Shown: positions 1 through 7,830, counted from the stretch's first letter. The stretch: 11,327 bases of DNA from Isohypsibius dastychi (GCA_034696485.1 JAQIWT010001325.1:1-11327), one strand, 5' to 3'. Numbers and translations are program-made. The notes: generated by a model not told the origin, from the letters alone.

Positions 1-361
1 AATTGCACTCCATCAACACGTCCTTTCGATCCAGTGAGAGGAGATTCATATGACGTTCATCCTCATCCGTGAAGCACAGCATTTCGAACATTTCTCCAGC
101 CCGAATTCCAGTCCGCTTCTGGTCCTGACTATTCGCGTCATTTAGACATATCCCGTGATGTGGCTGCAGGCAGATATACTTCTGCTTGACCTCATCCTTT
201 TGCCTGTAAGTCATGTTCGGTTTCCGCGCTTTACTCTCAAGGTGAAGAAAGCTGGAAGTAAGCACAATCAAAACAAAACAAAACACGACGAAGTCACACA
301 ATTTCTTACAAATACGTCCTCCGCGATCTGACAGATCATCCACTTGCCGCGGATGTATCAT
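1..361 (-). CDS. Putative type II single-pass membrane protein, N-terminal part (runs off left edge)
   Basis: An open frame starts at an ATG at 361 and runs 120 codons to the window edge without a stop; the other two minus frames are closed by stops. The product has a short basic N-terminus (about residues 1-22, ending RICKKLC), a hydrophobic segment at about 24-39 (VVFCFVLIVLTSSF) and then a hydrophilic region with one N-glycosylation sequon (NMT, 49-51) and several cysteines. This is the layout of a Golgi/ER type II protein such as a glycosyltransferase, but I recognise no catalytic motif. The exon probably begins at 394 after a TTTTTCAG acceptor; a GTGAGT donor at 483 gives an 89-bp 5'UTR intron, and in that spliced transcript an in-frame TGA precedes the ATG, which supports this start. 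Caveat: the hydrophobic stretch is T-rich and is flanked by GTAAGA and TTCCAG, so it could be a 58-nt intron, though removing it breaks the frame. Family unknown. Confidence 0.5.
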   Translation of the reverse strand, partial: MIHPRQVDDLSDRGGRICKKLCDFVVFCFVLIVLTSSFLHLESKARKPNMTYRQKDEVKQKYICLQPHHGICLNDANSQDQKRTGIRAGEMFEMLCFTDEDERHMNLLSLDRKDVLMECN

Positions 362-394
362 TAATGAAGACTTCGTCAGGTGGTCACTCGAAGC

Positions 395-483
395 CTGAAA
401 AACAAACCAGACCTGCATTTCATTCCAATAAACAAGATATAGCAGAAAATCCACTTCAGAAATTAAAATAGTCCCTCACTCAC
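395..483 (-). other. Probable 5'UTR intron of the left-edge gene
   Basis: On the minus strand a strong donor (GTGAGT, 483-478) is paired with a strong acceptor (TTTTTCAG ending at 395), giving 89 bp, typical for this window. The upstream exon (484 to at least 530) holds no frame that continues into the main ORF. It does contain an ATG at 526 that would open a 17-codon uORF ending just after the junction. It is inferred from splice signals only. Confidence 0.45.
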
Positions 484-526
484 CACCAATCACATCATCC
501 ATCACTTGACCATCGACTGGTAACAT

Positions 527-917
527 ACGAATCAACCTTTCCGGACAGGTTGTGTGAAGGAAAGTAAAGAACGAAATTAGAAAACGAAACGCTTTTCAAA
601 TGCAAATCCAACAAGAAGACTGACGAAAAACGGTGAACCTGTTCATCAAATCAACACGAAAGCGGTTACGCTGTGGTAGGCGTAGGCTTTGCGTAAACCG
701 AACTGCCCTGCCTCCTCTTTGGTTGGACCATTCCGAATTCATGTTTTAAGGGTCAGGGACCAATCCCGTGTCTCCGTCAAAACTAACTTGAGAACCTCAT
801 TTTGTTTCGCATCGCACAAAACTTCGTGAATTTCTGATTTCAGTACAATCTTCGTTGAAACTATCGCTCATCTCAACTACTTCAAAGTTTGAGATATCTC
901 ATCAGAACGCTGCCAAA
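527..917. promoter_or_regulatory. Divergent promoter region between the left-edge gene and the KH gene
   Basis: The two genes point away from each other, and no coding frame is supported in these roughly 390 bases, so they should hold both promoters and 5'UTRs. An imperfect inverted repeat (663-671 with 691-700) lies here. TTTCAG at 838-843 could be a 5'UTR acceptor for the KH gene, but I found no convincing matching donor. No clear TATA box was seen. Confidence 0.45.
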
Positions 918-3702
918 ATGACTGATGCCGAAAATCAAGCGTTCATGGAAGCTTTGGCTAAAGCTAAACAGGTGAGAATTCGTAGCTGGTTTTTTGTTGA
1001 CTGTAATCGCATTTGTTGTTCTTTTCAAGATCGCCCAAAAGCTAGCCATAGACAGTTCCAAAAGAGGTGCTCCGGACGATGGAGAGAATGGACAGGCAGC
1101 CAAGCGGTTCGGAGGACTTGGAGGTGTTGGTGAGTTTCCTTTTGGCATTGTTTGTTTTTGTTTGTTTCAGACTCGAAAAGTTTAATGGTGGAAGTTTCAA
1201 CGTCATAGAATGATAGGTGTACTGGCGGTATAGTGAACCTTGTTTGATCTAGGGATGGAGTTGTGAGAACATCCTTGGCTAGGGTTTTAAGGCTTTAGCC
1301 TTTTTGTGTTGTTTGTATGTTTGCAGGAATGCCAGGATTTCCCGGATCAAATGGGTATTGCATTTGTTGCATTGCGTTATCATTCTTATCATGAACCGTT
1401 GTTTGTTCTGTCGCCTCCTACTTGATATATGCCTCTTGTGGACTGACTAAGAATTCCCAATATAAATCTCTGTTATATTCCTCGTTTTTGTAATGGGGTT
1501 TTATTTTGCAGAGCCTTTGGAGGAAAGATTGAGGGACAAGAGGATTGGACCGTACCGAATCGGATGGTTGGTTTAAGTAAGAGGCGCGATTCGTTTCAAC
1601 TCATATAAATCTAATTCGGCTTTTTATCAATTTATTAGTTATCGGAAAAGGAGGAGAGAATATCACTCGCATTCAGGAAACATGTGGAGCGAAACTTCAA
1701 CTTGGTCAGGATGCAGTGGGAGAAAAGAGGCCTTGTGTCATCTATGGAAATCCAGCTCAAATTGCGTACGACAACATTTCATGATGAACCTTCATACTTC
1801 TCTCCAGTTTTAGAAAGCTTTTTCTTTCGAAACGAAATTTGTACTAAATGGGAGCCTCGAATTTTATGAAGCTGATTTATTTCTTGTTCTATTATGGATT
1901 TTGTTTCCAGAAAATGCAAGGAGATGGTGAATGAGATTATTGATGGCGAGGGGAAGAGAGGCCCCGGTGGTCCTGGTGCAGGCGGTATGCATTCCATCGG
2001 AGTGATAACGGTGGAAGTTGACATTCCCAAGCACAAAGTCGGCCAGATCATCGGCAAAGGCGGAGAAACTATCCGAGCTCTTCAGGATAAAACGAGAGTG
2101 CGAATGTTTCTCATACAAGATGTCGATCCCGCCAGTCCAACCAAACCTATAAAAATCACCGGTGATCCAGAACGCGTCGAGGTATGTTCTAAATCGGTCC
2201 CTTCTTAAACTTGTTTACATTGGTTGTTTTGATTGCAGAATGCAAGGAAGCTGATTGAAGAAATGATCAATAGTCCAGATGGTCCTGGCGGAATGGGCGG
2301 GCCGGGGCTTGGACAAGTTCAAGATCAGTTGCGTGTTCCGAAAGGATGTGTTGGAGTCATCATTGGAAAAGGAGGAGAAACTATACGTGATATTCAAACC
2401 GATACCGGCGCGCGTGTTCAGTTTGTTGGTAATAATTAAATAACCTAGATGAATTCTGTTTTTGGTTAATTGTGATTGTTTTTCAGATGCGCAAGATGCA
2501 AGTGGAGAGAGTGACAAGACTTGCTTAATTAGTGGACGTCCGGGGCAGGTCCAGGAAGCCAGGAGGATGATTGATGACCTATTGGCCAACAGTGTCCAAA
2601 TGAAGCAGCAGAACAAGCCAAGATATGAATGCGAGGAATTATACAAAGTTCCGGCTAGTAAAACCGGAATCATCATTGGAAAAGGTATAGCCTTTTATCG
2701 AAAGCTGTGAGTTTCCGTTAATTGGGCTGATTTAGGGGGTGAGACGATTCGAATGATCTGCGAACGGTCAGGAGCCAAAGTGGAATTGGACCGCAGTCAG
2801 CCTCAAACGGGAGAAGATCGTGTTTTTCACATGCGCGGAAATCGAGATTGCGTCGAAGCTGCTAAGCGGATGATTGAAGAGAAACTATCAGATCAAGCTG
2901 TACGAATTGAAAATGAAATGGTTATTTTGCGCGTTTTTCGGTTGAAATTCAGGTTTTTGTTATTGCAGCGTGGAAACTTTGGTGATTCGCGCGGAGGAGG
3001 GTAAGAAATTCGTAACGGCAAACTTTCTAGATTTTTTTTCAACTTTGATATCAAAGAAGTAAAATGTTAGATGATTATAATAATTCGTATTTGAGAAGTT
3101 AGTTGGAAGAGTTCACTTTTTTTAGAGCTCCTTGGGAGCAGCCAGGCGCCGCCTCCGGTTTCAACTGGATGGATCCGAATGCCGCTGCGCAAGGTGATCC
3201 ATCGGCTGCGTTTTGGGGAGCTTATTGTCAGCAGTATTATAATATGGTTGGCGGAATGGCCCCACCTCAGCCGGGTATGGCTCCTTATATGCAGCAGCCA
3301 CAAGGTGCTCCACAACCACCTCCACAAGAATCAGCTCCCGCCATGGACTCCAATTATTACTACCAAGCCGCTGTTAATCCCCAACCTACTGACCCCGCCT
3401 TGGCTGCTGGAGTTCAGACCTCGGCGGATGGTACACCTGATTTCAGTGTGGCGTGGATTCAGTACTATAGGTGAGTTTCGTTGATTTTGGATTCGTTTGC
3501 AATGTCGTTTCTATGGGAAAGATTTGAGTCAGTTTTTTGAACTTCGTATTGAATTTCTTGAAACGTTGTTATGCTAAGTTCACATAGCCGAATCTGCATC
3601 CGTTTTCAAGAATTTGCGTATTTTAGGTCAGTTGGGATGCACAAGGAAGCCGACGATTTGGAGGCATCGTTAAAAACAAAAACGGAATCAGGGGAGAAGT
3701 GA
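918..3702 (+). CDS. FUBP1: FUBP/KHSRP-family protein with four KH domains (12 exons, 549 aa)
   Basis: Exons: 918-971, 1030-1129, 1327-1354, 1512-1576, 1639-1765, 1911-2181, 2239-2428, 2487-2684, 2736-2899, 2969-3000, 3126-3470, 3627-3702. All introns are GT-AG and the frame holds throughout. The ATG has a good context (GCCAAAATG). Residues 2-25 form an amphipathic helix like the FUBP N-box, followed by a KR-containing, Gly-rich linker. Four KH domains lie at about 73-137, 157-226, 246-312 and 327-397, each with an intact GKGG loop (85-88, 173-176, 258-261, 343-346). KH2 carries the family signatures MFLIQD and ITGDPERVE. The tail is Pro/Gln/Tyr-rich with two tyrosine motifs (AFWGAYCQQYY and DFSVAWIQYYR) like those of FUBP1 and KHSRP. 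These proteins bind single-stranded FUSE DNA or AU-rich RNA and act in transcription, splicing and mRNA decay. The symbol marks the family: vertebrates have three paralogues (FUBP1, KHSRP, FUBP3), and which one is closest cannot be told here. Confidence 0.93.
2900..2968 (+). other. Stop-free 69-nt intron after KH4 (candidate retained intron)
   Basis: A GTACGA donor follows exon 9 and TATTGCAG precedes exon 10. The intron is 23 codons long, phase 0 and open in the KH frame, so spliced and unspliced forms both encode full proteins. Retention would add a stretch rich in hydrophobic and basic residues between KH4 and the RGNFGDSRGGG linker. Another in-frame donor-like GTTATT exists at 2924. Sequence alone cannot say whether this is exon or intron. 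FUBP proteins normally go from KH4 into a Gly/Pro linker, which favours splicing. Confidence 0.5.
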
Positions 3703-4478
3703 AGTTGTTAAAGCAATTTGACTGTTGGCGTTTGTGGTCGTTTTTTGCTGCATCGTTGCTTTATGATTTTCTCATGCAGTTTTGAGTTAACAAGTACTCC
3801 GGAAGATGGTATGCGGCACTCTTTTACTGATCCACCGTCAAGATGAAAAAGTTGAAAAATCTCTCGAGGTAGTGAAAGATATCAATGCTTTTCATCGGTT
3901 TCTGTATTTAAGTACGTTAGTGGGGCTGGCTCTGTTATGTGAATTTAGTGCACAACCAAATACTGTGCCATTCTCCCTGGCCGAAATGGCTGGGTTGTTA
4001 AAAACCCGGAATATTTTATGCAAACTATAGGAGAGTTGAGGTCGACGAAATTTTGGTTTCTCGGGTGGAAATAGCACAGCAAAGGTTGACTGCTATTAGG
4101 TTTACGAATACCTGACTGCTTGAAGGGCAGAAGATATTTGGTAACTCATGGCTTATAAACAAAGAACCTTACGGGCACGCGCGCCCCATCGATCATTCCA
4201 CATCTGGATTTCCGTCTTGCGATTTGGCAGGAGCACATATTTGCAGGTTGAAAAATGAGGAGGATATGGGATTTTGAATCATTATTCATTTTACATAGAG
4301 GGCCGCCGAAGCGCGACGTTACGCTTTTCAACTTCAATCACAGAGATGGAATACGAACAGAAAGGATAGTCGTTCAAAACAGATCGAGGAAATACATCCA
4401 AATACGATTAATTCAATTAAATAAACGAACTATTGTTTCCTGTCAAAAAAGATCTGGACACCAAACGAAGTTCACAGT
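3703..4478 (+). other. 3'UTR of the KH gene / convergent intergenic region with the THAP gene
   Basis: No recognisable coding sequence lies in these 776 bases. The first clear plus-strand AATAAA is at 4420-4425, so the KH transcript may have a 3'UTR of about 740 nt that ends just before the THAP stop codon (4481-4479). A 74-codon plus-strand ORF starting at an ATG at 3806 sits here; it shows no domain and is probably UTR. I saw no canonical AATAAA for the minus-strand THAP gene, so its transcript may end within the KH 3'UTR at a variant signal. Confidence 0.5.
4420..4425 (+). terminator. Poly(A) signal AATAAA, probably of the KH gene
   Basis: Canonical hexamer about 720 nt after the KH stop codon and about 55 nt before the 3' end of the convergent THAP coding region. 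It is the only clear AATAAA I found downstream of the KH gene. Confidence 0.5.
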
Positions 4479-6192
4479 CTAGGATTTCCCTCGTCTTCGT
4501 TTTCTGCGACCGGCTTTTCGTTTTTTGGGTGCAGTCTTCTTTATCATTTGAGGCGCCGAAGAGCCGGAATGACTAGTTGAGATAATTTCGTACTCCGCTG
4601 GAAAATCTGCCGAACCACTAGCGACCGGAAGCTGCGGATCCTCTGCTACCTGTACATCCATTTCCGATGAGCCAACAAGCAGCGGCGTTTCTCCGTCGGG
4701 TTGCCAGACCAGCAGAACATTCCCAAGCGATTCTTTCTGGCTTGATCTCGGCGCAATCCATCTGCCCGTAGTTGACAAAGTCTGCAAGATGCCATTAAAA
4801 CCTGGGTCAGAATCATGCAGCAGATTCCTGGAATGTGCCAATGGCTCCTTATTCTTAGCTGGACTATTCAAGATCCGATTTGCCCTTTCAAGCCGATTGC
4901 CGATTTCCCGCTGCAGCTGCTCCTCGGGAGTAATCTTAATTTTCGTCAAAACCGCCGGTGAAACGAAAGGGAGGTAAATTGCTGGTTTCAGGACTTGAAC
5001 TGTATCTTTTTTACGACGCATTTCAATTTGCAGCCGATCTTCCGGTGCGAGTTTTCGTTTGAAACTAGGCTTCTTTTCAACTTCGTTGACTCGATTCTGA
5101 AGAACCAGCATACTTCCGGTCTCCTTCGAATAGTCCGGTTTCATTAGGCTTTGTTTCTGGACTTCCCGATGAAGCAGCATTTCCGAACTGCTCCTATCAG
5201 CGCACTTTTTCCTCGGCATAATCTGCTTCTCGGTTTCCAAACATGTCCGCAAGCGATTACGATTTTCCTCTTCCAAAATCGGATCGATCGGCGCAGGTTG
5301 CAAAAATTCCGAGACGAGATTTCTCGACTGCTCCAACGCGCTCTTTTTCATCCATTCCACTCGCAAGTTGGCCTCACTCGTTTTTCTCCCAACAATGGGC
5401 AGCGTTCGAATTCCAGATCCTTCTTTTGGAAGATTAATCGTCGGAAATGCATCTTTTCGTAATCTGGCTACTCTGAAACGGATGTCAACGGAATTCGGTG
5501 GAAAATGTTGGGAACATATCATAAAACATGGCGGAAGTTCAGTCCAGTTTGGTTTCCCACAGAGGTTGTACCAGTCAACATAAACAGCTGCGTCGGAAGC
5601 AGTACCGTTGACAGCTTCGCCAAGAGGAAGAGATGAACAGGAAATGAAATGAGTATCATCAGCTGAATAATCTGTGTTCCGCTCGCATCCAAAAACAATA
5701 CAGTGTGTTCCACGAGTCCGCACTGGAGGAGAGATGGGTGATCCTAATGGAACGCTCAGACCGGAATCTGCGTTTCGAACAGCGCTGCAAATTAAAAGAA
5801 AAAATTAGGAACATTTTGATGAACTGAGCAAGAAAATCGGCAAATCAAGTTTTCTGGTTTCAGTAGCTTGAAGTGATGAATTTTAGAACCCAAAAATCAT
5901 CTTACGCTTGTGGCAAATATAATGAGGGACGAGATTCAGCTTTTAGTTGACCATAACCATTGAAATCGTCTTGGCAAAAATGAAGAGAGCAGATGACTGC
6001 TTTTGCTGGGATGGAACCTTCGTGGCCAGCAAGAATGGCATATTCCTGACGCGTGCCATAGTTTCGTGGGAGCCAGAAAAATCTTGTCGAATTTGGAATC
6101 GACGAGCCTTGATGGCGAGTAATGCATGTTCGAACAATGCAACGTCTTCTTTTCACCGTTGAATGTGGAGTGACAACATCGCCGTTTTCCAT
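4479..6192 (-). CDS. Tandem THAP-domain zinc-finger protein (2 exons, 530 aa)
   Basis: Exons on the minus strand are 6192-5906 and 5784-4479, with a 121-bp intron (GTAAG...TTTGCAG, phase 2). The ATG at 6192 has a good context (CAAGATGG) and an in-frame TAG 15-13 nt upstream. THAP domain 1 (about 15-95) has C18/C23, then C68 and H71 (CSLHF), and ends PSLYLP. THAP domain 2 (about 122-215) has C124/C129, W167, C186 and H189 (CSQHF), and ends AFPTINLP, close to the AVPTIF box of THAP1. Domain 1 has Tyr (51) where THAP1 has its conserved Trp, so it may bind differently. THAP domains are C2CH zinc fingers that bind DNA. The rest is hydrophilic, with an internal repeat (about 342-355 and 381-394) and a basic tail (511-530, KKRKAGRRKRRR) that is a likely NLS. 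No transposase catalytic domain is evident. Likely a sequence-specific nuclear DNA-binding protein; targets unknown. Confidence 0.85.
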
Positions 6193-6581
6193 CTTGCTCC
6201 ACAACTATTTTACGACAACGCACATCAGCCAAACATGCTGATGAAGAGCAAGATACAGAAATAACAAAGTGCCAATGGCAGAATCAAGGGTATAATTACT
6301 TTATAACAAAGATTTGGAACGAAGAAAACAGATCCAAACATTTTAAAACTCGGAATGTGTCCGCGCCGGACGGAGATCGGGAATTTCTCTCCCCCCCCCC
6401 TCCACCTTGGATCTTCGCTGGCTGCTGTTGACACTTTTCGAAAAGATTTAATTTCGGTTTTGTTTGTGATATTCGTATTCTCGTCGCACAATCCATCATT
6501 GGTACCGCTGCTTTCCCCCACCAAACAGAAACAAGGGACTGCAATAGTGGTTTTTCGAACGGTGACATTCCTAGCTCGACG
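6193..6581. promoter_or_regulatory. Divergent promoter region between the THAP gene and the small helical-protein gene
   Basis: These 389 bases separate two start codons that point away from each other. On the minus strand two tiny uORFs precede the THAP start (6236-6225 and 6225-6205). A run of ten C lies at 6391-6400, about 180 nt before the plus-strand ATG. Longer open frames here are low-complexity shadows without domain signals. No clear TATA box was seen. Confidence 0.45.
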
Positions 6582-6901
6582 ATGGCCGCACCTCAACAGA
6601 AAGCTTACAACATCAGCTCCAGCAAGGAACGATATCTCAAAGAAGTCAAAAAGATTTATTTCGAGGTGGATACTTTGAAACGCATCCGGAAGGATATCAT
6701 GCAGCAGTTGGCTGCACTGGAGGTAATTCCTTCGGTGAAAGTTGATGACATACAGCTCTTACTGAACTTGCTCTCAAATTTCAGAGTGAACAAAAGTACG
6801 CCAAGAATCTCATCAGTCGTCTTGGGCAAGTAACGGGTACTGCCAGGCATCCTGAAACGGAAGACCGACAAGAACCGGCTGCTGGGAACACGGACAGGTA
6901 A
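6582..6901 (+). CDS. Small helical protein, possibly SNAPC5 (SNAP19)-like (2 exons, 85 aa)
   Basis: Exon 1 (6582-6722) starts with an ATG in a fair context and ends at a GTAATT donor; exon 2 (6785-6901) follows AAATTTCAG and ends with TAA. The intron is 62 bp, phase 0. Residues 14-64 are predicted helical or coiled-coil, rich in Lys, Glu and Leu, with a heptad-like core (RIRKDIMQQLAALE then SEQKYAKNLISRL). The last 20 residues are polar and probably disordered. Length and the pattern of Leu/Gln/Glu in the helix resemble SNAPC5, the small subunit of the snRNA-activating complex (about 98 aa in human). Such short helices are weak evidence, and a BLOC-type, Mediator-type or lineage-specific small protein is equally possible. 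The gene is head-to-head with the THAP gene. Confidence 0.6.
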
Positions 6902-7037
6902 CAGTCGGTTATGACTGGAAAACCCGAAGAGATGCAGAGAACGGAAATGATGATGTCAGAAGATCTTGTTTTTAATAATGATGATAACGCGTTCGCCTTT
7001 GTTGATTTGCTGCAGTAACAGAACTTTTGTGAATAGT

Positions 7038-7043
7038 TTTATT
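7038..7043 (-). terminator. Poly(A) signal for UFM1 (AATAAA on the minus strand)
   Basis: TTTATT on the plus strand gives AATAAA on the minus strand, about 70 nt after the UFM1 stop codon. It lies within the 3'UTR of the convergent small-protein gene, so the two transcripts should overlap at their 3' ends. Confidence 0.5.
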
Positions 7044-7105
7044 TTAGCAGTGTAAGATCATTTTTACTGAACCATAAAGTGAGAATGATTTGAGTCGGAT
7101 TCGTG

Positions 7106-7121
7106 AATAAATGTCAATAAA
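7106..7121 (+). terminator. Two poly(A) signals of the small-protein gene, overlapping the UFM1 stop codon
   Basis: AATAAA occurs at 7106-7111 and 7116-7121, about 205 and 215 nt after the stop codon of the 85-aa gene. The second hexamer overlaps the last codons and the stop codon of the convergent UFM1 gene (TGA at 7116-7114). Cleavage after either signal would extend this mRNA into sequence antisense to the UFM1 coding end. Confidence 0.6.
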
Positions 7122-7377
7122 AACACCCAACACGATCACGAGGAATTAGCCGTAGTTCCGAACCGTGCTTCAAAAAAACGTTGCCTGCACTTTGAGCGGG
7201 ATTAATCCCAATTCCATCGTTGGTAATCACAGCACTTGTTGCTGGTGGAACTTTGAATTCTTCCGCAGCGAATTTGACAACAGCTGTGAATGGTGTTTCT
7301 TCTGGGACGCTCAGCACTTTGAAGGGTAGTTTTGGATCCGATGTCAGCGTGATTTTGAACGTTACTTTGGATCCCAT
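7114..7377 (-). CDS. UFM1: Ubiquitin-fold modifier 1 (UFM1), single exon, 87 aa
   Basis: The ATG at 7377 is preceded in frame by stop codons (TAATAA), which fixes the start. The product matches UFM1 along its whole length, including [56 protein letters not shown] and IPRDRVG. UFM1 is a small beta-grasp modifier activated by UBA5, transferred by UFC1 and UFL1 to targets such as ribosomal protein uL24 at the ER, and removed by UFSP proteases. The conjugating glycine is G84, after which a three-residue tail (CFY) must be cleaved; human UFM1 has a two-residue SC tail. The coding region has no intron, although most genes around it are heavily split. It lies tandem to the AT-hook gene (454 bp between stop and start), and its 3' end converges on the 85-aa gene. 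Confidence 0.97.
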   Translation of the reverse strand: MGSKVTFKITLTSDPKLPFKVLSVPEETPFTAVVKFAAEEFKVPPATSAVITNDGIGINPAQSAGNVFLKHGSELRLIPRDRVGCFY

Positions 7378-7830
7378 TCCTTATTACGGTAATCACAAAC
7401 AACTTCCGTGATGTCTGGAGTTGACGGAAATGGAGTGAAATGTTTCGGAATCAAAATACAACGAGCAACGTGGAGAAAATTTTTAAACCCAAGATGTAAA
7501 CCCCCTAACATAATGTTTCAAAATGTAAGTCCCCCCCCCCTGAAATCGTCAGCGTACGGCGTTCAGGCGAGAAATTTACTTCTTTCTTTATTCAACTTTA
7601 TTCCTAAATGAGTACCAGCGTAAATATCTCAGTATTATCCAGCATCTAAAATTTTTGGCTCAACAGGATCAGACTTCACATCTTCCAGAACAACCGAAAT
7701 AACAGTAGTAAAATTCAATCAAAGGCAAACCGAAACAAAGGAAAAATAGACGCGTCAAATTCCAAGCAAGATCACATCCGACTGCAACTTGCAACCGGCT
7801 CGGCACACATGTTATTTGGGAAAGTTCTTC
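7378..7830 (-). other. Spacer between the AT-hook gene stop and the UFM1 start
   Basis: This spacer should hold the 3'UTR of the AT-hook gene and the promoter and 5'UTR of UFM1. Two AATAAA signals for the upstream gene lie at 7602-7597 and 7592-7587 on the minus strand. A run of ten C (G on the transcript strand) is at 7531-7540, and a related ATGTAA+C-run motif occurs about 30 bp away at 7494-7506. I see no coding sequence. Confidence 0.5.
7587..7602 (-). terminator. Two poly(A) signals for the AT-hook gene
   Basis: TTTATT at 7587-7592 and 7597-7602 gives two AATAAA hexamers on the minus strand, 230-245 nt after the AT-hook stop codon (7833-7831). They lie upstream of UFM1, so the two tandem genes can be separate transcription units. 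Confidence 0.55.

Noticed and set aside
2215-2676. 153-codon minus-strand open frame
   Set aside because: It lies antisense to KH exons 7 and 8, which carry intact KH motifs, and begins and ends without any matching signal; a shadow frame.
3806-4030. 74-codon plus-strand ORF after the KH gene, with a hydrophobic stretch
   Set aside because: It sits in the probable 3'UTR, has a poor start context and no recognisable domain. A small protein is not excluded but is not supported.
4479-5723. Single-exon 414-aa THAP protein starting at 5723
   Set aside because: The codon at 5723 is GTG, the frame continues upstream to a TTTGCAG acceptor at 5785, and it joins in frame to a first exon with its own ATG.
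4479-6192. THAP gene as a P-element-type transposase
   Set aside because: THAP domains also occur in such transposases, but no catalytic domain, terminal inverted repeats or target-site duplication could be seen.
5902-6232. 98-codon minus-strand ORF in another frame over THAP exon 1
   Set aside because: It starts at a TTG, whereas the overlapping frame encodes a clear THAP C2CH domain.
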